The notes: generated by a model from the letters alone, not told the origin. A DNA stretch of 64,000 nt from Endozoicomonas sp. NE40 (GCF_040549045.1 NZ_JBEWTB010000002.1:2973501-3037500), one strand, 5' to 3'; positions 52,734-62,159 are shown, counted from the first letter of the stretch. Translations and numbers: made by a program.

Positions 52734-53639
52734 GTGCCTCATCCAGACCTTAACCTGTTACGTATTTTTGATATGGTCATTTCCACCGGGGCTGTGAGTC
52801 AGGCGGCAGAGCAGCTTGGTATGACACCTCCTGCTGTTAGTCAGGCATTGTCGCGACTTTCCCGGCAAATGGGTCAGCCCCTTTTTGTTCGTCAGGGGCG
52901 AGGCATAAAGCCTACTGCCGCAGCGATATCTTTAAGGCAACAGATCACCCCCCATCTGAGTATTCTGGAGCAAAGTATTACTCTGGATGCAGACTTTGAT
53001 CCTGCCCTGAGCCACAGGGTATTTTGTATTGGCAGTGACCAGAATTATGATCTGCTTTACATCAGGCACACCTATTCCCTGTTGAGCGAAGAGGCTCCGA
53101 AGGCGAGTTTCGAATGGGTACCCTGTTTATATCAGGAAGAAGAAAGACATGATGCGCTGCGCTCTCGCAGGGTGGATGTGATTATTACTTCTTTACCTCT
53201 CAAATCTCCGGGTTTTTATGATGAGGAGGTCGCTCAGGATCATATCGTGGCCGCCTGTGCCAGAAACCATCCAAGAATCGGGACGGTTGGTGAATTTGAT
53301 GGTTTTTTTGCCGAGTCTCATACTGCCCTGAGCCGTTACAGGATGAATGACCTGTTCATGGATTCTCTGGCGCTGGAAACCCTGCCGGCCAGAAAAATTG
53401 TTTACCGGAATGATTCACTGCTGACGCTTATGGCGATGGCTGCCAGTACCGACTGGCTATGTATTTGCCCGAAAAAAATTGCAGAAGAGTATACCGGCGC
53501 ATTGGGACTGCATGTATTTACCCTGCCTTTTAAAATTCAACCATTCCCGGTTTATCTGAGCTGGCACAGTTCCCGTGAAGGGGATGCTGGCTTGCTATGG
53601 TTGCGGGATAAAATCAAAGCAGGTTTTACTCTGGATTAA
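52734..53639 (+). CDS. LysR-type regulator, probable control of the alkylsulfatase gene
   Basis: 301 residues if started at GTG 52734 (opening MPHPDLNLLRIFDMVISTG, the usual LysR beginning). ATG 52665 lies in the pssA terminator. No strong ribosome site precedes GTG 52734, so the start is uncertain. Helix-turn-helix: GAVSQAAEQLGMTPPAVSQAL. The sulfatase gene follows on the same strand after 119 bases. In P. aeruginosa SdsB1 (LysR) controls SdsA1, so a matching role is proposed (inference). Confidence 0.85.
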   Translation: MPHPDLNLLRIFDMVISTGAVSQAAEQLGMTPPAVSQALSRLSRQMGQPLFVRQGRGIKPTAAAISLRQQITPHLSILEQSITLDADFDPALSHRVFCIGSDQNYDLLYIRHTYSLLSEEAPKASFEWVPCLYQEEERHDALRSRRVDVIITSLPLKSPGFYDEEVAQDHIVAACARNHPRIGTVGEFDGFFAESHTALSRYRMNDLFMDSLALETLPARKIVYRNDSLLTLMAMAASTDWLCICPKKIAEEYTGALGLHVFTLPFKIQPFPVYLSWHSSREGDAGLLWLRDKIKAGFTLD

Positions 53640-53758
53640 GTAGTGCTTAATCCACTTTGTCTGTGTACTGCAATGATGAAGTAGAACGTTTTTTTTACAG
53701 TGTCCAGGAAATAAAAGAGTCGCTCCCTGCTCTTTTGACATAGTTTCCGAGGTCTCGA

Positions 53759-55714
53759 ATGAAACGTTCAATCCTGTCTACAGTTATCGCCGGTCTGATT
53801 GTAAGTGGGTCAGCCATAGCTTATGAAGGTAAGCCAGCCACTGCCGTCACTGAAGCTGCAAATGCCAGCGTTCAGGCATCGTTACCCTTTTCCGACAAAA
53901 CCGACTTTGACGAAGCAACCCGGGGCTTTATTGCCGATTTGCAGGAAGGTCAGATCGTGCGCGATGACGGCAAACCTGCCTATTCCATGGAAGATTTCCG
54001 CTTTCTGAAGGGTGACGCACCGACTACCGCCAACCCAAGCCTGTGGCGGCAAAGTGTTCTGAATGCCAACAGCGGTCTGTTTGAAGTCACTGAAGGTGTT
54101 TATCAGGTTCGTTCCTGGGATCTGGCGAACATCAGTTTTATTCGTGGTACGTCTGGCTGGATTGTTATAGATCCACTGACTTCTACTGAAACCTCTGCCG
54201 CAGCCATTAAGCTGTTGCGTGAAAAAGTGGAAGACCTGCCAGTGTCAGCCGTTATTCTTACGCACAGTCATGGTGATCACTTTGGCGGCGTGAAAGGTAT
54301 TGTGACTCAGGAGCAGATTGACTCTGGTGATGTTGAAGTCATTGCTCCGGTTCACTTCTTCGAGGAATCTGTGAACGAAAACCTGATGGCTGGTAACCAG
54401 ATGAGCCGTCGAGCCAGTTATATGTACGGCAACCTGTTGCCTAAAAGCCCGACAGGTACTCTGGGTTCCGGGTTGGGAACAACAACATCGGCCGGTGAAT
54501 TCACAATTGTTGAACCCACCATTGAAATCAGCAAGACGCCAACCAGCCTGACGGTTGATGGCATCGATATGGAATTTATGTACACCCCGGGTGCCGAGGC
54601 TCCTGCTGAACTTATGTTCTACATCCCCAGGTTCAAGGCTCTGATGCAGGCTGAAGAGATCAATAAAACTCAGCACAACCTTTATACCCTGCGAGGCGCA
54701 AAGGTTCGAAGTGGTCTTGACTGGTCGAAATATATTCAGCAAACCATTGAACAGTATGGTGACGAGGTGGAAATCTCCTTTGGCAGCCATCACTGGCCAA
54801 CCTGGGGTAATGAACGGATTGTGGACTTCTGGGAAGGGCAGCGTGACACCTATCGTTATATTCACGACGAAACCCTGCGACTGGCTAACAAAGGCATGAC
54901 CATGCTGGAAGTCGCTGAGGCTGTAAAACTGCCTGAAAGTCTTTCCAGTGGGTTTGCTAACCGAGGGTACTATGGCTCAGTCAGCCATAATGCCAAGGCA
55001 CAGTACCAGCTGTACTACGGTTGGTTCAGTGGAAATCCCGCAGAACTTCATGAATTACCGCCAGTGGAAGAGGGGCGGAAGTTTATTGAGTACATGGGTG
55101 GAGCTGACAATGTGATTGAAAAAGCCCGTGTCGACTTTGCCAGAGGGGAATACCGCTGGGTAGCGACCGCATTGAACCATGTGGTGTTTGCAGAACCTGA
55201 AAATACTGAAGCCAAAGAGCTTCTGGCAGACTCTCTTGAACAGATGGGCTATCAGGCAGAAAGTGGTCCATGGCGTAACTTCTACCTTTCAGGTGCAAGG
55301 GAGCTGCGTACTGGCGTCATGTCTGCTGTCACACCAAACACCAGCTCTCCGGATATTATCAAAAGCCTGAGTCTGGAAACCTATCTGGATTATCTGGGTG
55401 TTCGGCTCAATCATCCTGAAGCGGCTAAAACCGAGCTGGCCTTCAATGTGGTCATGCCGGATGTGAACGAAAAATTCATGATGAAGGTCGAAAACGGTGT
55501 GTTGAATTACACCATGAGTAAGCAGATGGAGGAACCACAGGCGACCATTACTCTGGATCGTGACATTCTGGATGCGATCAATCTGCGGCAAATCAGCACT
55601 GAAGATGCTATCAGAGGGGGCGAAATCCGAATCAAAGGCGAAAAGGCCCGGGTTGATGAATTTATTGCACTACTTGATGTATTCCCATTCTGGTTCAACA
55701 TCGTAACTCCCTGA
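53759..55714 (+). CDS. Secreted alkylsulfatase (SdsA family)
   Basis: 651 residues. Signal peptide about 1-21. Metallo-beta-lactamase motif LTHSHGDHFGG (His169, His171, Asp173, His174), second metal Glu pair in LMQAEEINKTQHN, His in FGSHHWPTWG. The dimerisation domain (YYGSVSHNAKAQYQLYYGWF) and a C-terminal SCP2-like domain (ELAFNVVMPDVNEKFMMKV) complete the family layout. The enzyme removes sulfate from alkyl sulfates such as SDS, allowing the alcohol to be used as carbon source. Confidence 0.94.
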   Translation: MKRSILSTVIAGLIVSGSAIAYEGKPATAVTEAANASVQASLPFSDKTDFDEATRGFIADLQEGQIVRDDGKPAYSMEDFRFLKGDAPTTANPSLWRQSVLNANSGLFEVTEGVYQVRSWDLANISFIRGTSGWIVIDPLTSTETSAAAIKLLREKVEDLPVSAVILTHSHGDHFGGVKGIVTQEQIDSGDVEVIAPVHFFEESVNENLMAGNQMSRRASYMYGNLLPKSPTGTLGSGLGTTTSAGEFTIVEPTIEISKTPTSLTVDGIDMEFMYTPGAEAPAELMFYIPRFKALMQAEEINKTQHNLYTLRGAKVRSGLDWSKYIQQTIEQYGDEVEISFGSHHWPTWGNERIVDFWEGQRDTYRYIHDETLRLANKGMTMLEVAEAVKLPESLSSGFANRGYYGSVSHNAKAQYQLYYGWFSGNPAELHELPPVEEGRKFIEYMGGADNVIEKARVDFARGEYRWVATALNHVVFAEPENTEAKELLADSLEQMGYQAESGPWRNFYLSGARELRTGVMSAVTPNTSSPDIIKSLSLETYLDYLGVRLNHPEAAKTELAFNVVMPDVNEKFMMKVENGVLNYTMSKQMEEPQATITLDRDILDAINLRQISTEDAIRGGEIRIKGEKARVDEFIALLDVFPFWFNIVTP

Positions 55715-55751
55715 GTTCTATTCAGACCAATCTTTCATTCAATGATTGTTT

Positions 55752-55775
55752 ACCTGCCCGGTATGCCGGGCAGGT
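55752..55775 (+). terminator. Hairpin after the sulfatase gene
   Basis: Perfect 10-bp stem ACCTGCCCGG/CCGGGCAGGT with a TATG loop, 38 bases after the stop. No T-run follows. Confidence 0.5.
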
Positions 55776-55813
55776 TGCACTGTTCTATACCGAAAAAATC
55801 AGAGCATCGCCCA

Positions 55814-56575
55814 ATGACCGTAAAAACCAATCTTGCAGCAGGTATGCTGTCAGTGACTTTTATTGCAGTATCGTCTCCATTGTTAGCCGACGATGTGCAG
55901 GATATGTCTGATCCGCTGGCTGTTTATACCCAGGCAGGAGTGGGAGTTACCAATAAGGGGTTGAATATTAAGTTAGGTAACACTTATGACACTGGCAATG
56001 TCGATACCATGGCCATGAACATCATTGAGATTAAAGGCTTTGGTGCTGATTCTCTTGGGCTGGAAGGCAATGATTCCATCAACTCAGCGCGGTTTCGAAA
56101 CTTTAAGCTGGATACCACCAATGGTCGTGGCAGCCAGATAGATGCTAACTGGGACTTCAACACTAATACCGGTAATGTTTCCTACAGCTTTATCCAGGCA
56201 CTGCCTGCTATTGGGCCGGTACAGTTCTACCCTCTGGCTGGTGTCGGCCTGACGGTGACGGACTCGGCTGAGATCAGAGGGCAAAAATCCGAGATAGGCA
56301 GTGTGGGTTATGCCATTCCATCCAGTTTTGCGGTTATCGGCACATACAGCAAGATAACCCTGACAGATAATATATGGCTGAACTACAACCCGATGTATTT
56401 TACTACATTTAACGACAATGAGTTTATGTCTGATGTGATGGATGGCTTGTATCATGAACTTGCAGCCAGCTATCAGCTGAACCCACGTCAGAATATTCGG
56501 GTATTTGCAAACTACGCTGCAACCGAGATGAATGACGACTGGGATTGGCGACTGGAGTTTAATCACCAGTTCTAA
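55814..56575 (+). CDS. Outer-membrane beta-barrel protein, unassigned
   Basis: 253 residues from ATG 55814; the frame is open back to 55742, but that part runs through the terminator hairpin. Signal peptide about 1-25 (ending SSPLLA). The mature part is beta-rich and rich in Asn, Asp and Gly, and ends LEFNHQF with a terminal Phe. I recognise no family. It is downstream of the sulfatase on the same strand and may be its uptake partner, but nothing proves that. The ribosome site is weak. Confidence 0.68.
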   Translation: MTVKTNLAAGMLSVTFIAVSSPLLADDVQDMSDPLAVYTQAGVGVTNKGLNIKLGNTYDTGNVDTMAMNIIEIKGFGADSLGLEGNDSINSARFRNFKLDTTNGRGSQIDANWDFNTNTGNVSYSFIQALPAIGPVQFYPLAGVGLTVTDSAEIRGQKSEIGSVGYAIPSSFAVIGTYSKITLTDNIWLNYNPMYFTTFNDNEFMSDVMDGLYHELAASYQLNPRQNIRVFANYAATEMNDDWDWRLEFNHQF

Positions 56576-56729
56576 AGAGTGTCGCTATAAACTGGACAGT
56601 CACTACTGTTAGCGGATAGCTTAATTATCTGTCCCGATGAAATATAAAGTCCCGGGCGAAGGCAATGCCTGACTTAAACACAGGTGGTTCGGGCAAATAA
56701 TATTAAGACAGAGCTTTCGGAAACTGACA

Positions 56730-57767
56730 ATGCTAATAAAAATGAAAAGAGCCAGCGATGTCTGCAGTAGTGAAATCACTTCAGAATCCATTTACCAGCA
56801 GCGTCGGGAGTTTCTTAAAAAGTCAGGACAGTATGCCTTCGCTGGCCTGGGGCTGGCGCTGACGGGCTGCTCGGATGCTTCTGATAAAACCGTTGTCTCA
56901 GCTGGCAGTGACTATCAGGGCATTCCCCAGCTACCTGCGCCACAATGGTTAAAAGAAAAAGTTGCCACCTACAAACGCAGTGATTTTGTCACCGATGAAA
57001 AACTTACGCCTTATGCCAATGTGACTCAATACAATAATTTTTATGAGTTTGGCTATGAGAAAACCGATCCGGCGGAACATGCAAAAGACTTTGTCACTGA
57101 TCCATGGTCGGTGGTGATTGAAGGCGCGGTGGAAAAGCCCGGAACCTACCATCTTGAGGACTTGCTCCGGACGGAAGCGATGGAAGAGCGCATTTACCGG
57201 CTACGCTGTGTCGAGGCATGGTCAATGGTTATTCCCTGGGTGGGTTTTTCTCTGGCGGATATGATTAAACGCTTTCAACCAACTTCAAAAGCAAAGTTTG
57301 TTGAATTCACTACCTTGTACGACCCGAAACAGATGCCCGGGCAGAAGTCCCGTTTCAGTTCCATTCAGTACCCTTATATAGAAGGTTTGAGAATGGATGA
57401 AGCCATGAATCCATTGTCGTTTATGGCAGTTGGCGTTTATGGCAAAACTCTGCCACCACAGAACGGTGCGCCAGTCAGGCTGGTGGTGCCCTGGAAATAC
57501 GGTTTCAAAAGCATCAAGTCCATCGTTAAAATCCGTTTTACTGAAACAATACCGGACACCACCTGGGCGCTGTCTGCACCCGGAGAGTATGGCTTTTATG
57601 CCAATGTGAATCCGAATGTCAGCCATCCCCGCTGGAGTCAGGCGTCAGAGCGACGCCTGCCCGCAACCCTGTTAAGCCCGAACCGTAGGGATACGCTGAT
57701 GTTTAATGGTTACGGGGATGAAGTGGCTCATTTATATAAAGGTATGGATTTACAGCGGTTTTACTGA
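56730..57767 (+). CDS. msrP: Protein-methionine-sulfoxide reductase, molybdenum subunit
   Basis: 345 residues. Tat signal [15 protein letters not shown] (twin Arg 25-26), then the YedY fold with the molybdenum-binding Cys in [32 protein letters not shown] and [18 protein letters not shown] are family hallmarks. It repairs oxidised periplasmic proteins with electrons from MsrQ. GGAAA lies about 8 bases before the ATG. MsrQ is encoded 4.5 kb downstream instead of adjacent. The moeB gene at 29.5 kb could serve cofactor synthesis. Confidence 0.96.
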   Translation: MLIKMKRASDVCSSEITSESIYQQRREFLKKSGQYAFAGLGLALTGCSDASDKTVVSAGSDYQGIPQLPAPQWLKEKVATYKRSDFVTDEKLTPYANVTQYNNFYEFGYEKTDPAEHAKDFVTDPWSVVIEGAVEKPGTYHLEDLLRTEAMEERIYRLRCVEAWSMVIPWVGFSLADMIKRFQPTSKAKFVEFTTLYDPKQMPGQKSRFSSIQYPYIEGLRMDEAMNPLSFMAVGVYGKTLPPQNGAPVRLVVPWKYGFKSIKSIVKIRFTETIPDTTWALSAPGEYGFYANVNPNVSHPRWSQASERRLPATLLSPNRRDTLMFNGYGDEVAHLYKGMDLQRFY

Positions 57768-57771
57768 TGCT

Positions 57772-58638
57772 TCACCCCTGCCATAAATAGATGGCTGCAT
57801 AAGCGCGCCATGGCCGCCAGTCTTCAGCCATGGCTTCAATTTGTCTGGGTTTCAACACATCATCACCGGTTGAAAGCATCTTGATAATTCCAAGGTCACT
57901 GGCTGGAAAGGCGTCGGGCTGGCTGAGCCCACGCATGGCAAGATAATGAGCCGTCCATGGTCCAATGCCCGGTTCCCTGCAGATTCTCTGGACAAAGTCG
58001 TCTAATCCCTCATTGCAATGCAACTCAAGCGCGCCGCTGGCCACCTGTCGGGTAAGGTTAATCAGGGTCGCTTTACGGGTTCGGGTTAAGCCGATCTGAT
58101 CGAAACTGGCTTGTGCCAGCACAGAGGAGTCTGGAAAGCCGTGAGTAATGCCTTCAGGCGCACCAGAAGGCAAAAGTGAACCATATTGCTGGACAATTCG
58201 CCCTGCCAGAGTCGTTGCTGCCTTAACACTGATCTGTTGACCGAGAATGGCACGAACCGCAAATTCAAAAGGATCCCAGCAGCCGGGCAGGCGTGTACCC
58301 TTATGCTTTTCGATCAGTCTGGCAAACAGATCATGCTGTGACAGGCAGAATTCTATCTGATCCATGGGAGCATCCAGATCCATAATTTTTCGCACTCGGC
58401 CTACGACTTCCTGTTCAAGCAGCTTCTGGCTGAACGGCAGCTCGATATCCAGTTGTAAAGCATTGGGCTGGCTGGATGGCGTCAGTCGTAACCAGCCCTG
58501 CCTGTCATTGAGGGCAATGCTTCGTGTATAAGCGTTATCGGTGACGCACTCAACACCGGGAATGGCGCGATGACGAAAAAAGTTCAGCATGTTGGCCCAG
58601 TTAAAGGGCGGCTTATAAGACAGGGTGAATGTAAACAC
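57772..58638 (-). CDS. alkA: DNA-3-methyladenine glycosylase II
   Basis: 288 residues from GTG 58638 (AGGA 7 bases upstream), which matches the 282-aa E. coli enzyme start (FTLSYKPPFNWANML); an upstream ATG at 58719 would add 27 unrelated residues. The AlkA N-terminal domain is followed by the HhH-GPD domain: CWDPFEFAVRAILGQQIS, then the REPGIGPWTAHYLAMRGL hairpin and the catalytic Asp in FPASDLGI. Removes alkylated bases. It is convergent with msrP (4-base gap). Confidence 0.92.
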   Translation of the reverse strand: MFTFTLSYKPPFNWANMLNFFRHRAIPGVECVTDNAYTRSIALNDRQGWLRLTPSSQPNALQLDIELPFSQKLLEQEVVGRVRKIMDLDAPMDQIEFCLSQHDLFARLIEKHKGTRLPGCWDPFEFAVRAILGQQISVKAATTLAGRIVQQYGSLLPSGAPEGITHGFPDSSVLAQASFDQIGLTRTRKATLINLTRQVASGALELHCNEGLDDFVQRICREPGIGPWTAHYLAMRGLSQPDAFPASDLGIIKMLSTGDDVLKPRQIEAMAEDWRPWRAYAAIYLWQG

Positions 58639-58774
58639 GGTTGATCCTGATAATGTTGAACTGGCAGAAGCCCGATAATATCTGGCTGAAAACGCACTGT
58701 TTTCTCTGCGCAAATTCATTTAAAACAACAGTCGTTGCCAATCGACCAATCGTTTTAAGGATTTCTATCCAACC

Positions 58775-59077
58775 ATGTATGCCGTTATTTTTGAAGTGCA
58801 AATAAAGAAAGGTTGTCAGGACAAGTACCTCAGGCGAGGTGCAATGTTGCGTGAAGAGCTAGTGAAATATGAAGGATTTTTGTCTGCCGAACGTTTCTCA
58901 AGTGTCGTGAAAGAAGGCAAAATCTGCAGCCTGTCATTCTGGGAGAGTGAAGAGGCTATCCGCAACTGGAAAGCCGCTATGAAACATGAAATGTGTCAGA
59001 ACGAAGGTAAGTCGGCGTTGTTTGACGACTACCGTATTCGCATTGCTAAAGTAGAGCGCGACTACACCATGCGTTAA
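58775..59077 (+). CDS. Antibiotic biosynthesis monooxygenase-fold protein
   Basis: 100 residues, ferredoxin-like ABM fold. YAVIFEVQIKKGCQDKYL opens, and the ICSLSFWESEEAIRNWK segment with a late MKHEMCQNEGK matches small proteins related to YgiN/heme-degrading monooxygenases. The function of this family varies; the exact one cannot be assigned. Single gene between divergent alkA and convergent fetB. Confidence 0.8.
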   Translation: MYAVIFEVQIKKGCQDKYLRRGAMLREELVKYEGFLSAERFSSVVKEGKICSLSFWESEEAIRNWKAAMKHEMCQNEGKSALFDDYRIRIAKVERDYTMR

Positions 59078-59104
59078 CTTGATGAATAGCCTCTTTGTGG
59101 AGGC

Positions 59105-59908
59105 TTAATCAGCGGTGCGAGCGAAAATATCGTCCCGTAGCAGGCCGGATACGGTGAAAGCGGTTTGCAGGCTCAGGCGCAGGTTAAGGCTGATAGCACA
59201 GACCATGGACAGATAAATAGCGACCATAATGGCTATCTGATATTTCGCTGCCGTAAGAGGGAGTGCGCCACCAAGAATCTGACCTGTCATCATACCCGGC
59301 AATGACACAATACCCAGTGTTGCCATGGTGCCGACGATGGGTGTCATTGATACTCTGACCGCCCTGCGGAAGAAAGGTTGTACGGCTTCAGAAACGGTCG
59401 CGCCCAGCAGCAGGTCGGAATGATAGCAGGCTTCTTCCCGGCGCAGGTCGGTGTAAAAGGTTTCCAGTGCGCGAATGTTGCCCTGTAAACAGTTACCCAG
59501 CAACATACCGGCGATAGGAATCAGGTAGCGGGCATCGTAAAAAGGTTCTGGCTGAACCAGGATCAGCAGGAACAGGAAACAGACCGATACAATCGCAATC
59601 ATCAAACTGACCTGAGTCACCCAGAAAAAACGCGCCAGCTTTAGCCCTGCACCTTTCACAATGCTGATATTGGCAACAGTGATCATTACCAGTAACCAGA
59701 CGATATTCAGCCACAGATGGTTCAGCTCGAACAGGTATTTCAGATATAAGCCAACCAGCATCAGTTGTGCCGTCATTCGTACGACACTGACAAGCGTATT
59801 GCGGCTCAGCTCAATCAACTTCCAGCGATAGAGAAGGAACGCAGGAATCAGCAAAAAGGTACTAAAGAGCAGCAGACTGTTCAGGTTGATATCAATGACA
59901 GACGACAT
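59105..59908 (-). CDS. fetB: Iron export permease FetB
   Basis: 267 residues from ATG 59908 with GGAG 9 bases upstream (an ATG at 59935 is alternative), about seven membrane helices. LSRNTLVSVVRMTAQLMLVG, NISIVKGAGLK, PIAGMLLGNCLQ, and GTMATLGIVSLPGMMTGQIL are UPF0014/FetB hallmarks. With FetA it exports iron in E. coli and limits oxidative damage. It overlaps fetA by 17 bases. Confidence 0.92.
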   Translation of the reverse strand: MSSVIDINLNSLLLFSTFLLIPAFLLYRWKLIELSRNTLVSVVRMTAQLMLVGLYLKYLFELNHLWLNIVWLLVMITVANISIVKGAGLKLARFFWVTQVSLMIAIVSVCFLFLLILVQPEPFYDARYLIPIAGMLLGNCLQGNIRALETFYTDLRREEACYHSDLLLGATVSEAVQPFFRRAVRVSMTPIVGTMATLGIVSLPGMMTGQILGGALPLTAAKYQIAIMVAIYLSMVCAISLNLRLSLQTAFTVSGLLRDDIFARTAD

Positions 59909-60548
59909 TTTGCTTATCTCCGATAATCTGACCATTGTCCATCATGACAATCCGTTCGCATCGGTCAAGCCAGTGTTGATCGTGAGAGGTTGAAATAACC
60001 GTACGCCCCCTGCCTAGCAGCTCTTCGATGACATTATTCCGGCTTTCAGCATCCAGGGCTGAAGTCGGTTCGTCGGCAATGATCAATTCGGGCTCAAGCA
60101 GTAGCACCCGAATAATGGCGAACCTCTGCTTCTGCCCACCAGACAGTTCCGATGGGTGATGCTCCAGCAAGCTTCTGGATAGTAGAAATTGATCCATTAA
60201 TCGATAAAGAGTGTGTTCTGGAAATGATTTGGCCCGAAAAACTTTGAATGAAAAGGGGCGTTGGAGGGCCTCAAGAACTGTTGAACCTGACAAGGCGCTT
60301 TCCTGTCCGATATAACCAGCTTTCAGTCGTACAATATGAATAGAGTCTGGTGTAACCGGCTGGTGGTTAAACAGGTAATGACCTGCCTGCCATTCACAGC
60401 CACCTACCAGAGTTTTCAGCAATGTGCTTTTGCCACAGCCGGACGGTCCCTGCAGCGCAACGGATTCTCCCTTATGAACGGTGATGCTACTGTCTCTGAT
60501 CACAGTATTGCCACCCCGGACTACTTGTAAACCTTCCAGCTTGATCAT
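59892..60548 (-). CDS. fetA: Iron export ATP-binding protein FetA
   Basis: 218 residues, ABC ATPase. Walker A GPSGCGKSTLLKTL, signature LSGGQKQR, Walker B LIIADEPTSALD, H-loop STSHDQHW. Pairs with FetB in the inner membrane. A PadR-type repressor gene is divergent from it with tandem palindromes in between, suggesting fetAB is controlled there. Confidence 0.92.
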   Translation of the reverse strand: MIKLEGLQVVRGGNTVIRDSSITVHKGESVALQGPSGCGKSTLLKTLVGGCEWQAGHYLFNHQPVTPDSIHIVRLKAGYIGQESALSGSTVLEALQRPFSFKVFRAKSFPEHTLYRLMDQFLLSRSLLEHHPSELSGGQKQRFAIIRVLLLEPELIIADEPTSALDAESRNNVIEELLGRGRTVISTSHDQHWLDRCERIVMMDNGQIIGDKQNVVCH

Positions 60549-60561
60549 GGTGTTATCGTTC

Positions 60562-60590
60562 TTGACAGACGATCCTCACTGCATAAAAAT
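60562..60590 (+). promoter_or_regulatory. Possible padR promoter
   Basis: TTGACA (perfect -35) at 60562-60567 and TAAAAA or AAAAAT 16-17 bases downstream. Start of transcription near 60597, inside the tandem palindromes and only ~25 bases before the padR ATG. Confidence 0.4.
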
Positions 60591-60592
60591 CA

Positions 60593-60621
60593 ATATCGAT
60601 TAACGATATCGGTTTACGATA
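60593..60621. promoter_or_regulatory. Tandem overlapping palindromes, candidate PadR operator
   Basis: TATCG-ATTAA-CGATA and TATCG-GTTTA-CGATA share the central CGATATCG, centres 13 bp apart. They lie between divergent fetA and padR and touch the padR start codon. Autoregulation and control of fetAB are inference. Confidence 0.55.
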
Positions 60622-60939
60622 ATGAGTTCTGAAAGAAAAAACAAGGTCATTAGTAAACTCTTTTCAGGGTTTATCCAGATTCACATTCTCCGGCATGCCA
60701 GCAAAGGCGAACTATATGGGTCGTGGTTAATTGAGCATCTGCAAAGTCATGGCTATACGCTGAGCCCGGGGACGTTATACCCTATGCTCAAACGAATGGT
60801 GTCGGATGAATTGCTGACGTTTACTGAAAAAAACGTCGATGGGCGTATACGTAAAATGTACCAGACTACCCCGTTGGGTGATGAAGTGCTTGGAGAAGCT
60901 GAGGTGAAAATAAAAGAGCTGGGTAAACGTCACATATAA
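60622..60939 (+). CDS. PadR family transcriptional regulator
   Basis: 105 residues, winged-helix PadR type: FIQIHILRHASKGELYGSWLI, YTLSPGTLYPMLKRM and GRIRKMYQTTPLGDEVL. It consists of the DNA-binding domain only (PadR-s1 short type). There is no ribosome site before the ATG; the candidate operator occupies that region. It probably senses a ligand and controls fetAB, but the ligand is unknown. Confidence 0.88.
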   Translation: MSSERKNKVISKLFSGFIQIHILRHASKGELYGSWLIEHLQSHGYTLSPGTLYPMLKRMVSDELLTFTEKNVDGRIRKMYQTTPLGDEVLGEAEVKIKELGKRHI

Positions 60940-61047
60940 AGCTTCTTGTTTTTTTGCCTTGTCCCTTTATATTAGTTCTTATGGCTTGAATTCAGATGAG
61001 ATGTATCTGGTTTTGACAGGGAATAGAAACTAACAGGGAGACAGGGA

Positions 61048-61479
61048 ATGCATCTCATTATTTATACCAGTCGTTATACCGGAGAAGCTTCACAGATAAC
61101 TGACGATCTGCGAACGATTACCCAGACGGCCAAAAACAATAACCCGGCGCTCAACATCACCGGGTTACTTTTTTATCACAACCAGCAATTCATGCAGATT
61201 ATTGAAGGTGAAAAGCCTGACCTGGAAGGATTAATGAAGGTTGTGACAGCAGACCCCAGGCATAAGGAAGTGATTCGTATTGTGGACCAGGAAGTGCCGG
61301 AACGTGGCTTCAGCGACTGGAATATGGACAGCTTCAACCTGGCAGAACAGCAGCAGCTTACGCCTGATCAGTTGAAAGCGATTAAAGAACTGTATAGCCA
61401 GAACTTTGCTATGCAATCGAATTCCGTCGTCGACTTTTATCGATCAATGTTAAGTGATGATAAAGCTGATTATTGCTGA
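61048..61479 (+). CDS. BLUF-domain blue-light photoreceptor
   Basis: 143 residues, a free-standing BLUF domain with a short helical tail. LIIYTSRYTGEA has the flavin-contacting Tyr6; NNNPALNITGLLFYHNQQF has the flavin-contacting Asn and the key Gln50 in FMQIIEG; DPRHKEV and the ERGFSDWNMDSF segment complete the fold. Light changes the flavin hydrogen-bond network and so partner binding. No EAL, GGDEF or HTH is attached, so it must act through another protein. GGGAG lies 12 bases before the ATG. Confidence 0.92.
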   Translation: MHLIIYTSRYTGEASQITDDLRTITQTAKNNNPALNITGLLFYHNQQFMQIIEGEKPDLEGLMKVVTADPRHKEVIRIVDQEVPERGFSDWNMDSFNLAEQQQLTPDQLKAIKELYSQNFAMQSNSVVDFYRSMLSDDKADYC

Positions 61480-61502
61480 TGCAGTTCTTATCAGTGCGAG
61501 CC

Positions 61503-62159
61503 TTACTCTCTTCGAATAATAAAATGCTCTATTCTGATATTTTGTGCATTAGCTCTTGTCTGCTGAATAATCCAGTCAGCAGCAAGTCGCAGGCTGGGCC
61601 ATCTACGTTCCCTGAATGGATTCATCTGTAGAGTGATGACCTCGTCAGACTCAATTCTCTGGTATAAAACAAGAGGGTTAGATGATGAGTCGAGGTATAT
61701 CAACGAAAGTGATGCCCTGATCCGCAGCTCAGCGGCGTTGCCTTGAAGCAGTCTTCTTGAGTACATAGCCCAGAGAGAAAAAATATTACGAAAGTAATTG
61801 TCGTCTGCACTGCTACCAAAAACATCAACGGTTTCTCCCCTTCTAATGACTCTTACTGCCCTGTGGCTATCGAAAGAGGCGATTTCGCAGCGCTGCCTGT
61901 TGCAAAGGAGTATCCAAAGATAGGCTAATTCAAAATGTGTGAAGCCAAATTGATGTGAATCTCTCATTGTACAAAATAGCGACTCCATATTTTCATACAT
62001 TCCATACTCCGCGCCGAACAAACGGTTGAGGATGGAAGGGATGGGGAGATCTGTTTCTTCTCCATCCATTGCAACGGCAGCAATACTGAAAATACTAAAA
62101 AAAACGACATAGAGGCTTGATGTTTTTTGAACAAAAATAAAGGCGTTGATTGGCAGCAT
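61503..62159 (-). CDS. Unknown exported protein
   Basis: 218 residues with a signal peptide (about 1-30, SLYVVFFSIFSIAAVAM). The mature part has alternating helices and strands with an FGFTHFELAYLWILLC stretch and cysteines at MESLFCTM and NRQRCEI. It is rich in Arg at the end (MNPFRERRWPSLRLAAD). No family is recognised and no ribosome site is evident beside the ATG. Single gene convergent with the BLUF gene. Confidence 0.62.
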   Translation of the reverse strand: MLPINAFIFVQKTSSLYVVFFSIFSIAAVAMDGEETDLPIPSILNRLFGAEYGMYENMESLFCTMRDSHQFGFTHFELAYLWILLCNRQRCEIASFDSHRAVRVIRRGETVDVFGSSADDNYFRNIFSLWAMYSRRLLQGNAAELRIRASLSLIYLDSSSNPLVLYQRIESDEVITLQMNPFRERRWPSLRLAADWIIQQTRANAQNIRIEHFIIRRE

